This document shows positions 22,533-35,700 of a DNA stretch of 64,000 bases, piece by piece. Position numbers and translations under genes: made by a program. The stretch lies in NCBI GenBank assembly GCA_022747635.1, contig JAKTNV010000004.1, forward strand, positions 84,673,552 through 84,737,551. Reading direction: 5' to 3'. The notes under the pieces were generated by a model that did no database searches, was not told the origin of the DNA, and worked only from the letters and a program-made list of their open reading frames with translations. The number at the start of each line of letters is the position of its first letter. Within the stretch, counting starts at the first letter, position 1. The DNA is from Hetaerina americana (lineage: Eukaryota > Arthropoda > Insecta > Odonata > Calopterygidae).

Positions 22533-24832
22533 ATTTTTACCTGATTAAACGCGAAATATTACTTGTTCCCTTGACTGTATTTTTCCAGATTCTTACTTTC
22601 AGTTTTATGTAGGAAAACAACGAAACTAATATGCTCAAATAAATGAACCTCATTTGCGTATAGATGATAGACGGATTCCTTAATCAATGAGCAAACATTA
22701 AAGAGAGAGTTAGGGTGCGACCAAGGATTGGATCCTACTGAATATGATAAAAATCTTCATGCTACGAATGATATGCATCACTAGCTTTATCTTTCTCTCG
22801 TGGTCCTGAGAGGTGAGGAGAAATTCATAAGACGGCGACCTGTGAAATTCTCGGCAAGTTGATTAAGCTGAGACGATATCTTTGGAACTTCATGGTTTTC
22901 TGAAATCTAGGAGAACCAAAATATTGACTTTCTCCTTACATATATGAGCTTCGTATACATGAGCCCGTCTTTGGTCATAATTTTGCCTGAAATAATACTG
23001 CAGAGGTGCTGTGACCATTTAAGAAGGCAGACAGTAGAGGGTCTAAAATGTTCTGGGGTATGATGCAAATTCTGTTGATTTCTCCTGCACCCAGATAATC
23101 GAGATAAATATCCAAGCTAAATGGTCGGAATTCTGGATCAAATAAATTTGATTCTTTCAATCGATCGAATCAAGCAGTATTTCTGCCGAAAAGGAAATAT
23201 TCATCAGAATAGTGTGAATAAAAAATATTTTCATTAAATTGGAATATAATAGGGATTAAATTATGGAGTGGGATTGGAATTCAATATGTTCTTCGTATGA
23301 GGACTTAATGATTTTAATTAGTTACGCAATTGCAATTACGTCACCTGCTTAAGTTTGAGCGACATAAATTCATTATTATCAACGAAATTTTCCCGGAAAA
23401 GAATGAGACATCCTTTTCCTAACCAGCGGGTTATTTTGAGCATTGGAGTTGTATCCCAGTTTGCAGTTAAATGTAAATGCGAATTTCATTGAAAACTTCC
23501 TCCCTCTCTCAATTCGAATCCATATCTTAAGAACCCCGAAAATGGCACGCAACTTCAATCCAATAATAGACTTCTACATCTCTAAATGCGAAGCGTAGAA
23601 ATGCTTTAACCAAGCAGCCATTCTGTTCACCTCCTCATATTCCAGAAATCATCTTTGCCATCAAAGTTCGTCACAGAACTATGGGTGTCTGTACTCACCA
23701 TTCAAACCTATGTACTCTCCTCTGATCACTCATTTTCCTCATAATGGACCCTCGTATGACGCCCTCTATTCACCTGTTTCAAATCTATAATTCTATCGTG
23801 GATTCCTAGCTGAATTCTTCCCTTGTAACATATATCCCTGCATTGTCATAATATTATTACATTAGATTTTATTCCTATAGTCATTTTCTAGTTCCTGGAA
23901 TTCGTTCTTTTTATCTCACTATGTAGAAACTCTTTGTTAGCCGTTCCTTCGGTCCATTCGATTTTTAGAATTTTTATCTTTGCCCATTCTACCATATTGA
24001 CTTCAGTGAATACCTACACGGGAAAGAATTTTAGTGATCCAAATGTTAAATTGTCACGCTCCATTTTCTTATAAGTCATTCTTTCCAATTCTCCAAAATA
24101 TCTTGCGTCAAGTATCTCTTTTTTTGCTTTAAGTACTCGAGACTCAGTGTTCTCTCTCACGTATTTCTTTCAACCCATTGCACCCGCTACCACTTTCTTC
24201 AGGATCTTGAGGTACCTTAAAAATTTTCCAAGTGATTTTTCTCATGCCCTACTTCTTTGGAATGATTCATTCCGAAGTAGTGAAGATGCTTTTCACCACG
24301 TATTTTCAGGACTCCATGATCGATTAATATCTCCTTTCTTTTAATATTCCTCCGTAATACCATTGCTTTGCGGTCTCTTTGCCACTCATAAGAAGATTAA
24401 TCACGTTCATATCATTATACAGTACCAGTACTGACTTCATGATACGAGACGTCATGCAAAATAATATTTTTGCAATTCTGTACTTCGCTGTCTCCATCTT
24501 GGATACTCCCCCATTGACAAGAAGTCTGTGTGAATATCGTCTATGAAAATTGTATGAGTACCATATTCTATTCAAATCACACATTGACAACTTACCATTA
24601 ATTTAACTGCGCAATTATTCCTATCATTCTCTCAATCATTCATCTGCATCTGCATGTAAACGATACCCTCCTTAATCCTTTTCCCAATACGCTTCTAAAA
24701 CGTGTTTGGGGGGAGATAGGAGATAATCACTGAAAATAGAGATAATAAAATCTTTAAACAGAAGGCATACATGATTCTTTTGATTTTTTCCGTCTTTGTG
24801 TTGTCATCTTGAATTCTGTGAGAAATCGGGAA
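22533..24832. other. Unique AT-rich DNA, nothing recognised
   Basis: Short chance frames only. No repeat family member was recognised on either strand. Confidence 0.5.
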
Positions 24833-25130
24833 AGGGATGATGTGGTGGCTAACGCACAGGCTTCTCACCGAAAGGGCCCGGGTTCGAATCCTGGATACGA
24901 CAAATATTTTTCAATGCTATCCCGATCTCTACTTAAGGTGCTTTGTGGAGACCATTTTGAGAGAGTACCAAGTCCGTCGGATAGGACGTAAAACTGCGGA
25001 CCCCTTGGCGCCTTTCGACAAGATTAGGCTAATTCCGACGCCGGGTTTCTCTCCACCCTTTCTTTAACATTCATTACTAATGGCACAAGTGACCATAGCT
25101 GTCGGACACCTCCCCTAAAAACTACTACAC
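24833..25130 (+). mobile_element. SINE family 1, divergent copy
   Basis: The tRNA-derived head has a box A region (gtggtggctaacgcacaggc) and a perfect box B (gggttcgaatcc at about 24881). The body shares gtgctttgtggag, cgtccgtcggat and ccgacgccgggtttctc with the copies at 54486 and 62551. It ends at actactac and is joined directly to family 2 in the opposite orientation. Confidence 0.8.
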
Positions 25131-25341
25131 CTGTGAGAAATACGAATTTGTTACTCCATCTGTCGGGCAATTTATCTCACTTATTTATTCTTAACTCCAA
25201 GAAACTACAGAAGATGCCACGACAGTAACTTTTAAAGGAGCCATGAGATAAATGTGTATTATAATGCCAAAATTTCAGAGTTTAAAAAATCATTCGTATT
25301 CAAATCCCGTTCAAGGCGAATGATTTTTACAAACTGAAATA
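25131..25341 (-). mobile_element. SINE family 2 tail and foldback, joined to family 1
   Basis: The minus strand reads from a foldback (aatttcagag...ctgaaat around 25270-25341), whose loop keeps a box-B-like ttcaaatcccgttcaagg. It continues through the family tail (ttaaaagttactgtcg, then ccgacagatggagtaac) to tgtagtag at 25131. The junction with family 1 is the same as at 12346. Confidence 0.6.
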
Positions 25342-27507
25342 GTCTGTTGTAATTCGTAATTGTCACACCTGTCGATATAGCGTGGGATTCAAATCATGCC
25401 CCGATGGTACAAGTAAACTAATGAAAGTAACAGTGTTAATCTGACATTGAGCCTACGAGACCTCAGAGGACTTCGTCCCAGAATGTATTATCGCGTTAGA
25501 TTTTGCATTCTCCATTAGGAGTCATAAACAAACCAGATAGCATTTTATTCAATTACAGCCAAGAGGGATATCTGATGTCAAATTCACCAATATCACCTAG
25601 ATCTAGATGATGCTACCGCGAGTGGTAACCATTATTATTACCATTGTCATTTTATTGGTACGAGGACGTTTGGAGAAACCATCGGTGGTAGAGTGAAAGG
25701 AAATGTCCGTCCGTATTACCCACATTCGTGACCTCTGCAAGCCGCTCTGATCAATACCAGGGTAGGCATTACCTCAAGTAATTCTCAAAAATGAATTTTG
25801 AGTCGATAGCTGCAGCAATGGTATTCCACATTAACTCATTCCAAAGCATAGTTCCTCACTGATAGGAATGACATACTTGATGACAATTTTGATATATTTT
25901 ATTTTACCTGAGGGATACTCTTACCACCTCTGGGAGTATTAGGAAGGAATTATAAAATTCAATCAAACAAAAGCGGATCAATAAAAAACCCTAAGGTTAA
26001 ATATGTCATGAAATCAATTGAAACAGAAATATTTACACCTAGAGGACACCGTCCTACTCCAATTAGATCCTCTGTTCTTTCAGTGGAGGGGCACTTTCCA
26101 GGGGTTAAGAACATCTACATTACATGATGCCTACTCTGCTCTACTCTCGGAAACTTAAAGCTTTTCCGTGTCGTTCCTATCTAAATGACTGAGAAGAATA
26201 CAAAATTCCGAAGAGACATAAAATTGTATTCATAGTGCACTGGAATTATCCCGAGGTTTCATCCACATAATAAAGGACCCACCTACTTACACACTCGGTT
26301 TATCAGTAAAAAAATTAACATTTGGGGCGGATTTATGCGGAAGATTTTCTTTTTGTATCATGCTTACTATAAGTTTTACATGAAATAAACCAGTTAGGTT
26401 TTTAGTTTACAGTATACACTATGGTATGAAAAGCAGATTACGTTCAAGTGACAATAGAGACTTGAGAGCCCGTGTTTAAACTACGCCCATGTAACCAGGG
26501 AAACCAAATTCCCTCATTTTTCATCGCGCTGTAGAATCGTTTCCTTAAACCACAGTTTCTTGAATATCCCTTTCCATCTCAGGATCACCACTATCTCGTA
26601 TATTCCACAATCCACGAGTCTTTATTTTCTTACTTACGCGTCGCGCTGGCGGTGGAACGTGCTACATAACTTTAGAGAAGAGAAATACTATCTTTGGGAA
26701 CACGGAAGAAAAACGAAAAAGTGTGTGGAATCGCTCAATACCAACATACATTAAGCATTGTTCTTTTCGCATGCACGTGTTTTTTTCATTTTTTTACGAT
26801 TCATCGTCACGTGACTAGGGGTCCCAAACCCTCCTCCACTCTGATCCCAAGTCCTCCCCGACAGTTTCCTGCGGTTAGCATCGCGACCAAAGCTTTCACT
26901 TTCCTTTTTGTTATTTTTTTAAGGGAAAGACGTCTTCTCGCTCTCCCTCGAGGGAATCCACTCACTCTTTCTCCTCCTCCTCCTCCTTTTCTTCCCATGA
27001 GGGACAGAGTTATTGCATTAGACGCTCCCGGAAATCCTTTCCCTGCAAGCAGACGTGGTTCCAATGGTAATTTCGCTCCGTCTCCGACGAGGCCGAGCTT
27101 AAGGCGGATCACGATTCCAAAGGAGCGGAGAATGCAATTGTGATTAGGGTCTCCTCAATGTTACATCCCGCGCGCGACTACTTTGCCATTTGGCCATGCC
27201 ATGTGCCGAAGTGGAAGGACTGAGGTCCAAGGACTGAGGACCCTTCCACACGAAAAAAACAGTGTGCGTGTGTTTTAAGTAATCTTAGTTTGCCATTGGC
27301 ATCAAATGGCAACGTCAACTTAAATCTCGACAAGTGTTTGCGGCGGTTTCATCAACCGCGACCTAGGTCGACGACGTCGGCCTTCAGCGTCCAGCTTCGA
27401 TTAGTAATGAGAACTTTCGAAGGTCTTTGACAATCATGGTAAATGAATGAAGGCTAACTTTGCAATTTCCACAGGACTTTTTATTTTTCACGATCATAGC
27501 TGAGTTC
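25342..27507. other. Unique DNA, no gene recognised
   Basis: Mostly AT-rich. About 26800-27400 is GC-richer, with a CTC triplet run near 26970-26990 and no recognisable product. No other feature is seen. Confidence 0.45.
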
Positions 27508-27562
27508 CAATGCAACATCATTAGGTGACCTGATGATGTTGCATTGCAAGGAAACCACGGTC
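27508..27562 (+). repeat. Hairpin with hammerhead-like motif
   Basis: Arms 27508-27526 and 27528-27546 pair at 18 of 19 positions. The plus strand also reads as a minimal type I hammerhead: ctgatga at 27530-27536, stem ttgc/gcaa with a 3-base loop, gaaac at 27551-27555, a very short stem III and ggtc ending at 27562. Stem I supports only about two pairs (gt/ac). The left arm, read on the minus strand, keeps a similar but mutated layout. It is probably a remnant of a Penelope-like repeat. Confidence 0.45.
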
Positions 27563-29396
27563 GTGGAACATTAAAAGTCAAGTGGAATCCGCCAAGTAGG
27601 TCTTCATTCCTTTGGAATGAAAGCCTTCCACCAAGTAACGCTTAAGACATTCTTTGACAATGGGCATTTAACAAAGTGCATTGTGATGAAATTTTGGAAT
27701 AATAGCAATTCCCTCCTCAAAGTCAACTGCATCGTAAATTTAAAAAAATAGGAACTAAAGGCTCGATTCTTTTGAATTCACGTTTTCATCCTGGTCTACT
27801 CGGTTAGATATACAAGCAATAGGTCTACATTTTTCTCTTAAGGTTAGATAACGTCTTTTGAAAACCGTAAGACGCTCTTTCTACATTTTTGCGTGTTAAC
27901 CACACCTCTCATCACTTTTATCGAGGAAAATGAGAAAATATTCACCTAGTAACCGTCAAAAATATCTCCATTGCGTCTATATTGATGGCCGTAGGTATTT
28001 TCCTAATGAAAGCAATACTTATAAACATAATTCCGCACGTTATGCACTGCCAATGAGGAATTTTGAACTCCTCCGTGTGGGAACGCTTTGAAAAGAACCA
28101 ATTGTTTGTCCAATAATCGTGACCCCCTTCTCTACCGTGGGCAAATTAGCGAAATACCCTTTGGCCACATAAGAAAAAGAAATCTTACAAATCCGTTCGA
28201 ATCTCTCTGAAGTAATTGGAATAGTTCTTCCACGCCATGTCCCAGTAGAGTCTCGCTAAGAGGAAGCCAGGAAGAGTTAAATGGAAACAGTGGAAAGATG
28301 TTTGGTGTCTTAGTTTGTCGACACATTAATCCGAAAAGCTTTACGAGTTGCGAATGAGGTAATTGGGATGATTGAAAAATTAATAAAGGTTGTGAGTACG
28401 AATGCGACAATTTGTACAGATAATCAATGTGAAAAACATGAAAGCCTAATCATCAGATCTAGCAAGGGAGAAACACATTAAGAACTTCGTGTCTGCAGTT
28501 ACCACACTTACCTTCATCGTGCACTATTTAACGAGGAACTACTGAATACAATTATTCATGAAGGAATACTAGTCATCGGTGTAAGTTCGGGTCTAGTATT
28601 TTAAACGTTGCGCAAAAGCACCTTGCTTAAAAATTAAAAAAGTTATCGAGTAAAGTATTCAATTCTTTACAGAGATAAAATTAAAGAATATAAAATTTGA
28701 CGTTATTGCTGTAAAGCCATTGTTGATCGTTTGGATTCACGTTGATTCAAACTACTTGATCTTTATTTATTTATGAAGGCTTTGCATGTTGGCAGTTAGC
28801 CAGGTAATACATGCATTCAGTTTACGTTTATGCATATAGGTTAACAGTACCTACATTCTGTCACTTCGTTACATTTTATTTAATTCATAAATCTATTGAG
28901 GCAATATTACTAATTTTAGCACGGCAGTATAATTTGAACTTTCAATTAGAAGTTAAGGAATTTCACCGTCAACAGCTTAAAAAAAACGTTATTTCTACCA
29001 CAATTCGATATTAGAGCGGGAAAAAATATCAAAAGGGGGGATTAAAGCTACCACCCTATTTATTAGTTGCCTAAAACTTCCTTCTCTCGCGACCACTTGG
29101 AGGGGAAGTAGTCATGTAGAGACTAGTTCAAACAAAAATCATGTTATCTGATTTGTAAATAGAACATATTATGGAACCCTTAACTAATAAAACATCGAGG
29201 GTTTTTCATGCCATTAGCTACAAAGAAAAGAAAAAGCAGTTATCCAAAATATCTCTGAAGTACGATCTGTATGGCTTATTGTGTTATATATGATGATCTA
29301 GAAGCACTCACGAGAGCAATACAAGATTTGGACGGCCCAATAGAATACAAAATAAAATAAATATTTCGTAAAAGGTCAGTCACATTTTCAATTGCT
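27563..29396. other. Unique AT-rich DNA, nothing recognised
   Basis: Short chance frames only; no repeat recognised. Confidence 0.5.
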
Positions 29397-29530
29397 CTGA
29401 AGAAGGCCTCAGAAAAAGCTGAAAGCTAAAACAATAAACACAGATGTAGATTTTTAGAATATAGAGACACAAAGAAAGGACACTCTCAATTTGTTATTTG
29501 ACGTTTCGACAGCACGGCTGTCGTCTTCAG
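29397..29530. repeat. Convergent pair of hammerhead-like motifs
   Basis: On the plus strand ctgaaga (29397-29403) is followed by gaaa (29421-29424) and aataaa. On the minus strand ctgaaga (29524-29530) is followed by a 5-bp stem gacag/ctgtc and gaaacgtca (29499-29507). Both have the order of hammerhead core elements seen in Penelope-like repeats, with poor or no stem III. No protein-coding part of such an element is present nearby. Confidence 0.4.
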
Positions 29531-29569
29531 ATTCTGAATAGAATATAGGGAGAAATTTTAGAATATACA

Positions 29570-29632
29570 TCTGTGTGTGTGTGTGTGAATGTATGTATAT
29601 ATATGTATATATATAATGTATATATATATCCC
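29570..29632. repeat. TG/TATG/TA microsatellite
   Basis: It forms the left boundary of the LINE reverse-transcriptase fragment. Confidence 0.9.
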
Positions 29633-29640
29633 TCCCCAGA

Positions 29641-30286
29641 CTACAACCTTGACGAGGTGGAAGGGCCCGTGGCGGAAGGGGAGAGGTACGCGTGATGCCA
29701 TTGCAGTAATGAGATTATTAATCGAGAGGAATATAGAACACAACCAGGAGGTATTTGCCTGTTTCGTAGATTTCGAAAAAGCGTTTGATAGAGTGAATTG
29801 GGAGAAAGTAATGAGTATATTGCAGAAAATAGGAATAGATTGGAGGGAAAAGAGGCTAATCCGCAACTTGTATATGTCTCAGACTGCCCAGGTGCGAGTG
29901 GGGAACGGGGAGTCTGGTTGGGCAGTTTTAGGAAGAGGTGTAAGGCAGGGTTGCCCATTATCACCGTTGCTGTTCAACCTGAATGCAGAGGTTATGAATA
30001 AAGAGTCATGGGAAGAACTCGAGGTAGGAATGAAAGTGGGCGGGGAATTCGTAAAATCAGTTTGGTTTGCTGATGAACAAGCTTTAGTTTGTCAGTCAGC
30101 CAAGGGGCTGCAAGCATTGCTGAGTGAATTGGAAATTCAGTGCGACAGGTATGGGATGAGAATCAATATTAATAAAACAAAGGTTATGCGATTTTCTAGA
30201 AAGAAAAAGGCTAAGCTAAACATTAAAATAGGAGGGCAAAAACTAGAGCAGGTAGAACAGTTTACGTATCTCGGTAGTTTTTTGGA
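29641..30286 (+). pseudogene. LINE reverse transcriptase fragment
   Basis: An open plus-strand frame encodes the central fingers-palm part of a non-LTR retrotransposon reverse transcriptase. Motifs in order: CFVDFEKAFDRVNW, GVRQGCPLSPLLFNL, SVWFADEQALVC, GMRININKTKVM and QFTYLGSFLD. The catalytic FADD is FADE here (gat gaa at 30072-30077), so the enzyme would be dead even if made. Endonuclease, N-terminal and C-terminal parts are missing, and TA-rich repeats bound both sides. It belongs to the same family as the decayed copy at 47180-48662 (shared RDAIAVM and NIKIGG). The frame is otherwise intact, so it is much younger than that copy. No host promoter or signal is seen. Confidence 0.8.
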
Positions 30287-30298
30287 TGTATATATATG

Positions 30299-30336
<38 letters not shown>

Positions 30337-30355
30337 TATATATAGATATATATAA
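30287..30355. repeat. TATG/TA microsatellite
   Basis: Right boundary of the LINE fragment; the coding homology stops exactly at this repeat. Confidence 0.9.
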
Positions 30356-30566
30356 TGTAGTATATCAAGATAGCTCAAGCGAAGACAAACAAAAATAAGT
30401 CAGTTCCTTCCTTCTCCCCATTGAGAAAGGTGAGAGCGCCACCGAAAGTTCGGAATACGTGTAAATTTTTTTTATATTTCTGTGTTTTTGTTTTTTTTTT
30501 CGCTAGTGCTATCTAGATATATATTATTATTCTCATCCGTGAGACTCACATATGTTATACGTGTGC

Positions 30567-30568
<2 letters not shown>

Positions 30569-30648
<80 letters not shown>

Positions 30649-30692
30649 ATATTTATATTTATATACATTTGCACAAAGATGTATGTTTATTT

Positions 30693-30744
<52 letters not shown>

Positions 30745-30761
30745 TTATATGTATATACATA
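30569..30761. repeat. Compound (TA)n microsatellite
   Basis: Two TA-rich tracts, 30569-30665 and 30699-30761, are separated by about 35 bases of unique sequence. Confidence 0.95.
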
Positions 30762-32586
30762 TTCATTCACATGTATACGCATGCAAAGTCTGACCCTTAA
30801 GTAGTAGGTCTGAATCGATTTTAAAAAATTTACTGCCAGAATTGATACAATCACTAGCACCCCAGCGACCATTAAAAAATCGAAAGAATGAAAAACTTAT
30901 TAATTAGGTAAGAATTAGTGTTTATTTTTATAACCTTAAGACTAAAAACCCGGATTAACGTATTTTAAATGCCAAAAAATAATAAAGCATATCGTATTGA
31001 AAATTATCGAGAGCAAAGTCGGTTGAAGAAAAATTAACAGTAACTATATCAGCCTACTTGAAAGACATTAAAACTTAAATCAATAATTAATACGTAAAAC
31101 AGAAATTAGAAACATTTCATGTTGCTTCAAAATAATACAATTGTATTTGGACTAATGTTTCCTAAATATACATTCCATTTCTGACAATATCCTTGAAATT
31201 CATTCATCCTCTCTTTATTCATGCTAAGTTCGTGTCTCAAATTAATCAAACACGATACGTTTCATCATGATTCCTTTTGATAAAATCACACTCAAACTCA
31301 AACTTGGTGGAATTAGAAAGTCTTCAACTGTCAGTTTGTTCCCATGGTATATAGACATAGAGTATATGATTAAGCTTTCACTCCGTTGTTATCCAGATCT
31401 CAGGCAATGTCAAAAGTAACTCCTCCGCAGAGACATAACTCATAACTTGGAAATGGTGCTAAGACGGTTTTTCACAATGACATATTATTGAAATTCTTGT
31501 TAGACAATCGATCCATAATTTGAGAATGATGGAGCATTAATGTAAGGGTTAGAAGCTTCTAAACGAGTAACCATAGTTAATGTCTGGTTATTTTGTGCGT
31601 ATGTATTGCATGTTTGAATTTTGTTTGCATGAATATAAATGTTTCTTGAATTCCATCCCGCATGTGTGTTGGAATAATTTCAATTTTAAGATACAAGAAC
31701 TTAATCCCAATGAGGAGATTTTTGAAAATAGAAGGAAATTATTTAGTATTCAATTATTATTGAAAAATCTTTTCCAAACGATGGAAGAACAAAAATATTT
31801 TTTTTAATCGCATAAATAATTTGTACATACCTTTAGTAAATCCTCAATATTGGTTCCTTTCCTGTTCAATATAATTCTGTAAAACTTCCAGTCTATTAAT
31901 TTTCAGTTTGTTTATTTACATATAGCGTTTCCTGAATTTTGATTTGAAGATTATTTCGTTGCAGGCCTCAATTCTTTCTGATCAGAATTAATTCCTGTAT
32001 ACCCGAATAACTCTGTTTTTCCATTTGTCCTGTTTGCGTACTTGTGGTCTTCCTCCTTGGACCCGTTATTCCCGCTTTTATATCCGTAACAAATCACTGT
32101 AACTTACGTATTGTATTTTTTTATTCCACTTATTTATGTACATCCTCGTTTTCCACTTTATCTGACCATTTATTCTACAGCATTTGACTCAATTAATGAT
32201 TAAGGCAAATTGGCATGACTCTAATGTTTCACCAATATCATATATTTAGTTTACTGTAACGTGAGCAAAGAAAATTATGTAACGTAAGCTCTCATTCATT
32301 TGCAAAGTGTTTCAAAATTTTTCACCTGATTATTTTTTAAATTTTGGAATTCTTGAATAATTCTTGGAAATCTATTAATTCCCTCACGACATTTTTTACT
32401 CGAACTGTAAAATTAATATGATTACTAGACATAGATAACAGTTCTGTCTCATTCGATGTAGATGATACCATTCTCATACTCAGATTCAATACAATGAAAG
32501 CGGAATCCAAAGGTTTGCCAAGTTAATTATCACAAAATGTTTCCCTTTTTCATCAACAACCTATTGTATCAACATTTAAATTTCAC
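30762..32586. other. Unique AT-rich DNA, nothing recognised
   Basis: Only short chance frames. Confidence 0.5.
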
Positions 32587-32745
32587 CAATTTCAGAGTGC
32601 AAAAATCAGTCACCTCGATCGGGATCGCCCTACCGGATCAAGATGAATGAATTTTACTCTCTGAAAATGTTTCCTTGTAATGTATATTTAGCGGATGACT
32701 CCGTTAAAAGGTTACTGTCGAGGAATCTCCTACAATTTATTGGAA
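32587..32745 (+). mobile_element. SINE family 2 / foldback relic
   Basis: The inverted pair aatttcagag (32588-32597) and ctctgaaa (32658-32666) encloses about 60 bases. The family tail follows (gcggatgactccgttaaaag, then gttactgtcg, then atctcctacaatttattgga). It is the fourth member of the group at 12128, 14616 and 25131. Confidence 0.55.
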
Positions 32746-35700
32746 TTTTAATTTCAATTATATTCCGGAGATTTTTTATGTATCTATTCATATTTCACCG
32801 GCATTCATATAGTTGGCATTTATCTGAGCCATAAAGCAGTATGCTTAACATCGTCGTTCCTCGAGCGGGTGTGTTATTTCCATGAACAAAATTCATTAAT
32901 CATGCTCATCTGGACAGAGGTAGCTTACGAGGTCATAATTAATGGAACTGCTGTCTCGTAGTAACGAGTACCCTTCGTTGAGACGTCTAAGAACAGGAAA
33001 CATTTCTTACCCCTGAGTCAAATTGCCGTCAAATCTTTTCAGGGCATGTGCCTCCCCAAGTGGGCGTAGAAGGGAATTTTGAACCAAGTTCTTAGCGGTT
33101 CAATAGGGGCGGGTGTGATGAATGGGATATCTGAAAGGGTGGGTTTCAAGCCGAGTGAGGGGGATGGTTTGGAACTGGGTTCTGGATCCTAGCGGGCTTC
33201 GACGTGAATTAAATCGTTCCAACCCTGGCCATAGAAATAGAGAGAGAAGTTCCGTCCAATAGCTAAGCAAGTCTCCATACGCCGTCAGGAGATGACCACT
33301 TTTTTCCTCCGAATACGAAGTGTGCCCAAGTTCTTGTGATTACGCACGACAATGCCTAATGACCGAAAGTTTTGACGTGAGTGGATTAGTTTAACCCTTC
33401 CTAATTGCGCGCAAGCATGAATTCCGGGCCCTTGGTGTGGTCTCCACGACCCACAAGCCTTCGACTCAACTTGAGGCGACTACAGAACTATCAATGTCTC
33501 AAGCGATGGCTCCTCAAACTGGGCCACAATGAACTTATTCTCTTCTCAGCTACATGCACGTAGCTTGGGCGTCGAAACAACTTGGAGGATCGACTTGGCA
33601 TTATGGTGTTACTAGTATAAAAATTAGACTTTAACCGAAAAATGAATGCATTGCTTGTAATTTTCCACTGTTTGTATTCTATAGTGGCCTACAATTATAT
33701 CCCTTCCATTAAAAAGTTAAAATAATTATGGCACTTTAGGTATACTAATTTTAAGATTAGTATTTTAATTTTGATAATTATCTATTTAATTATTACGGTG
33801 CATTTTAATTGGGAGTTTGATGTATTTTATTATTAAAAAATTTAAAATCACTTAACGTTATTGTATGTTTTAAAAATCATTTATAATTCAATATAAATAT
33901 ATTCTGGGTTTAAATAATACTTTCTTTTGAGGCCGTGAATTGCGAAGTCAATCGTGTTAAATAGTTCTGCCTTCAAAATTTTTCATTGCACTCTCAATTA
34001 TCTGAATTTTCATTACAGATTATTAAGAAATTAAAAAAATAAAGATCTTATGTTAGCAATGAAGCGTGCGTTGATTTTGAGAGTCACGACTCCACGTTAA
34101 TACTCCGCCGGCTCCTTCCTTCCTTAGTCCCCATACGCAGAGTGATAGCATGGTAATAACTAAAATGTATTTTCCATTTGTGCAGATTGGCAATTCCAGC
34201 GCAACGCTCCACTGAGTTTAATCTCTGCATCATAGTTTTTTACGCGCTAAACTCTCATAGCATTCACCTTGTTGCTAGCCCTTGTGACCTTGTGGAATTT
34301 CTAATGGTCGGAGGAGAAAATGGTAAAAAATACGAAAATTACCAAATGCAGATTTAACAAGCTCGAGCAAGGAGGATTAAATTTAAACAGATTTAATCAG
34401 TCAGGATGCGTTGCCTTGTAAAAACGTGTGAAAAATATTTTTACCTTTGTAACAACAAAACTATTTCATTAATATTAACTGTAACATTAAGCTGGAAGAT
34501 CTCATATATCAAACCAAGTGAATATTCATGCTGATGATACCAGGATACGGGTATTATCGATTCACTTTTCAAATATATTCAATAGATTTACACAAACATG
34601 TGCTGCAAAATCTATGGATGGTTAAATCAAGCTCTACAGAGATTACTTTTGAAGTAGCAGATGAACAATTTGCTCCCATCTGAGCGAAATCATGTGTTAA
34701 TTAAATTAATCAATATGGTATATATTTTTTTACCTATTCTGATCCCTCTGCGTCATAGTTATACTTTGCTTTGGTGTATGGCACAAAAAAATAATTCAGG
34801 AAATTCCAAGCTTTAGATAGATAATACATTCATTAAAATAAGATTTTAGATATTTGGATGCCAGTTAAATCCTAGTCCTAATTCACTGAAATCGTCTGGC
34901 ATTTATATAAAAGGTAAACAAGAGGGGAAATCTTAGAAAGTTACATTGATTCACCACTCTTATGTTGTGTTATGTATTCAATATTAAAACTATGCTTTTC
35001 ATAGATCGACCTGAAAATATTTCTAATCTATTCTCTAAAGGAGCATTATTGTGGAATTTTATTTTTGTTTAAGTTATCGTAAAATGTTTGGTAAGACTTT
35101 CGCATGAATTCCTCTTAATTTTTTCTCCATTATTAGTTCAATATCTTGTAATTTATTCAAATGTACATAATTGTAAAATCAGAAGGTATTGAAAAGAAAT
35201 GTTCAAATGGATTTTTAGTTATTTTACTTTACATATTAAAAGAACTCGGATTTGTGATGCTCTTGAAATATAGTTTTTTGTTCTCCACCGCGATCTATTA
35301 TATCGCCATGATCGAAAAATATTTTTGCATAACGGTGACGTGAGCAATAAAATCTCACATATTATTATTCCCTATAATTCATGATTCGGGATTTATCCTT
35401 AAATCACTGAACAAAATATTATATCGCATTTCATCCACCAATAGCCATGAAGTAGCCAGTAGTAGTAAATATTATAATAGTGTGTGTGCATCGCTCAAAA
35501 CACTAGTTGCAAAGCAAGTTATTGTGACGGTATATCGTCTGATATTAAAATTATGATCAAATATACTACGCTCATCTCAGACGCCAAAATATTTTAATTT
35601 ATTGATATTTATCTCTAAGAAAAATGTTTCTTTGATCTTTTACGTTCATTTGGCTTTGCTGGTACATTACATTTTCTCTAATCTTATGCAACCGGAGGTT

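Noticed and set aside
26950..27000. CRISPR-like or other regularly spaced array
   Set aside because: Only a short triplet run; no spaced direct repeats were seen anywhere in the window.
26694..27143. 149-codon frame with Pro-rich C-terminus
   Set aside because: GC/CT-rich sequence with low stop density, no recognisable domain, and an overlapping open frame on the other strand.
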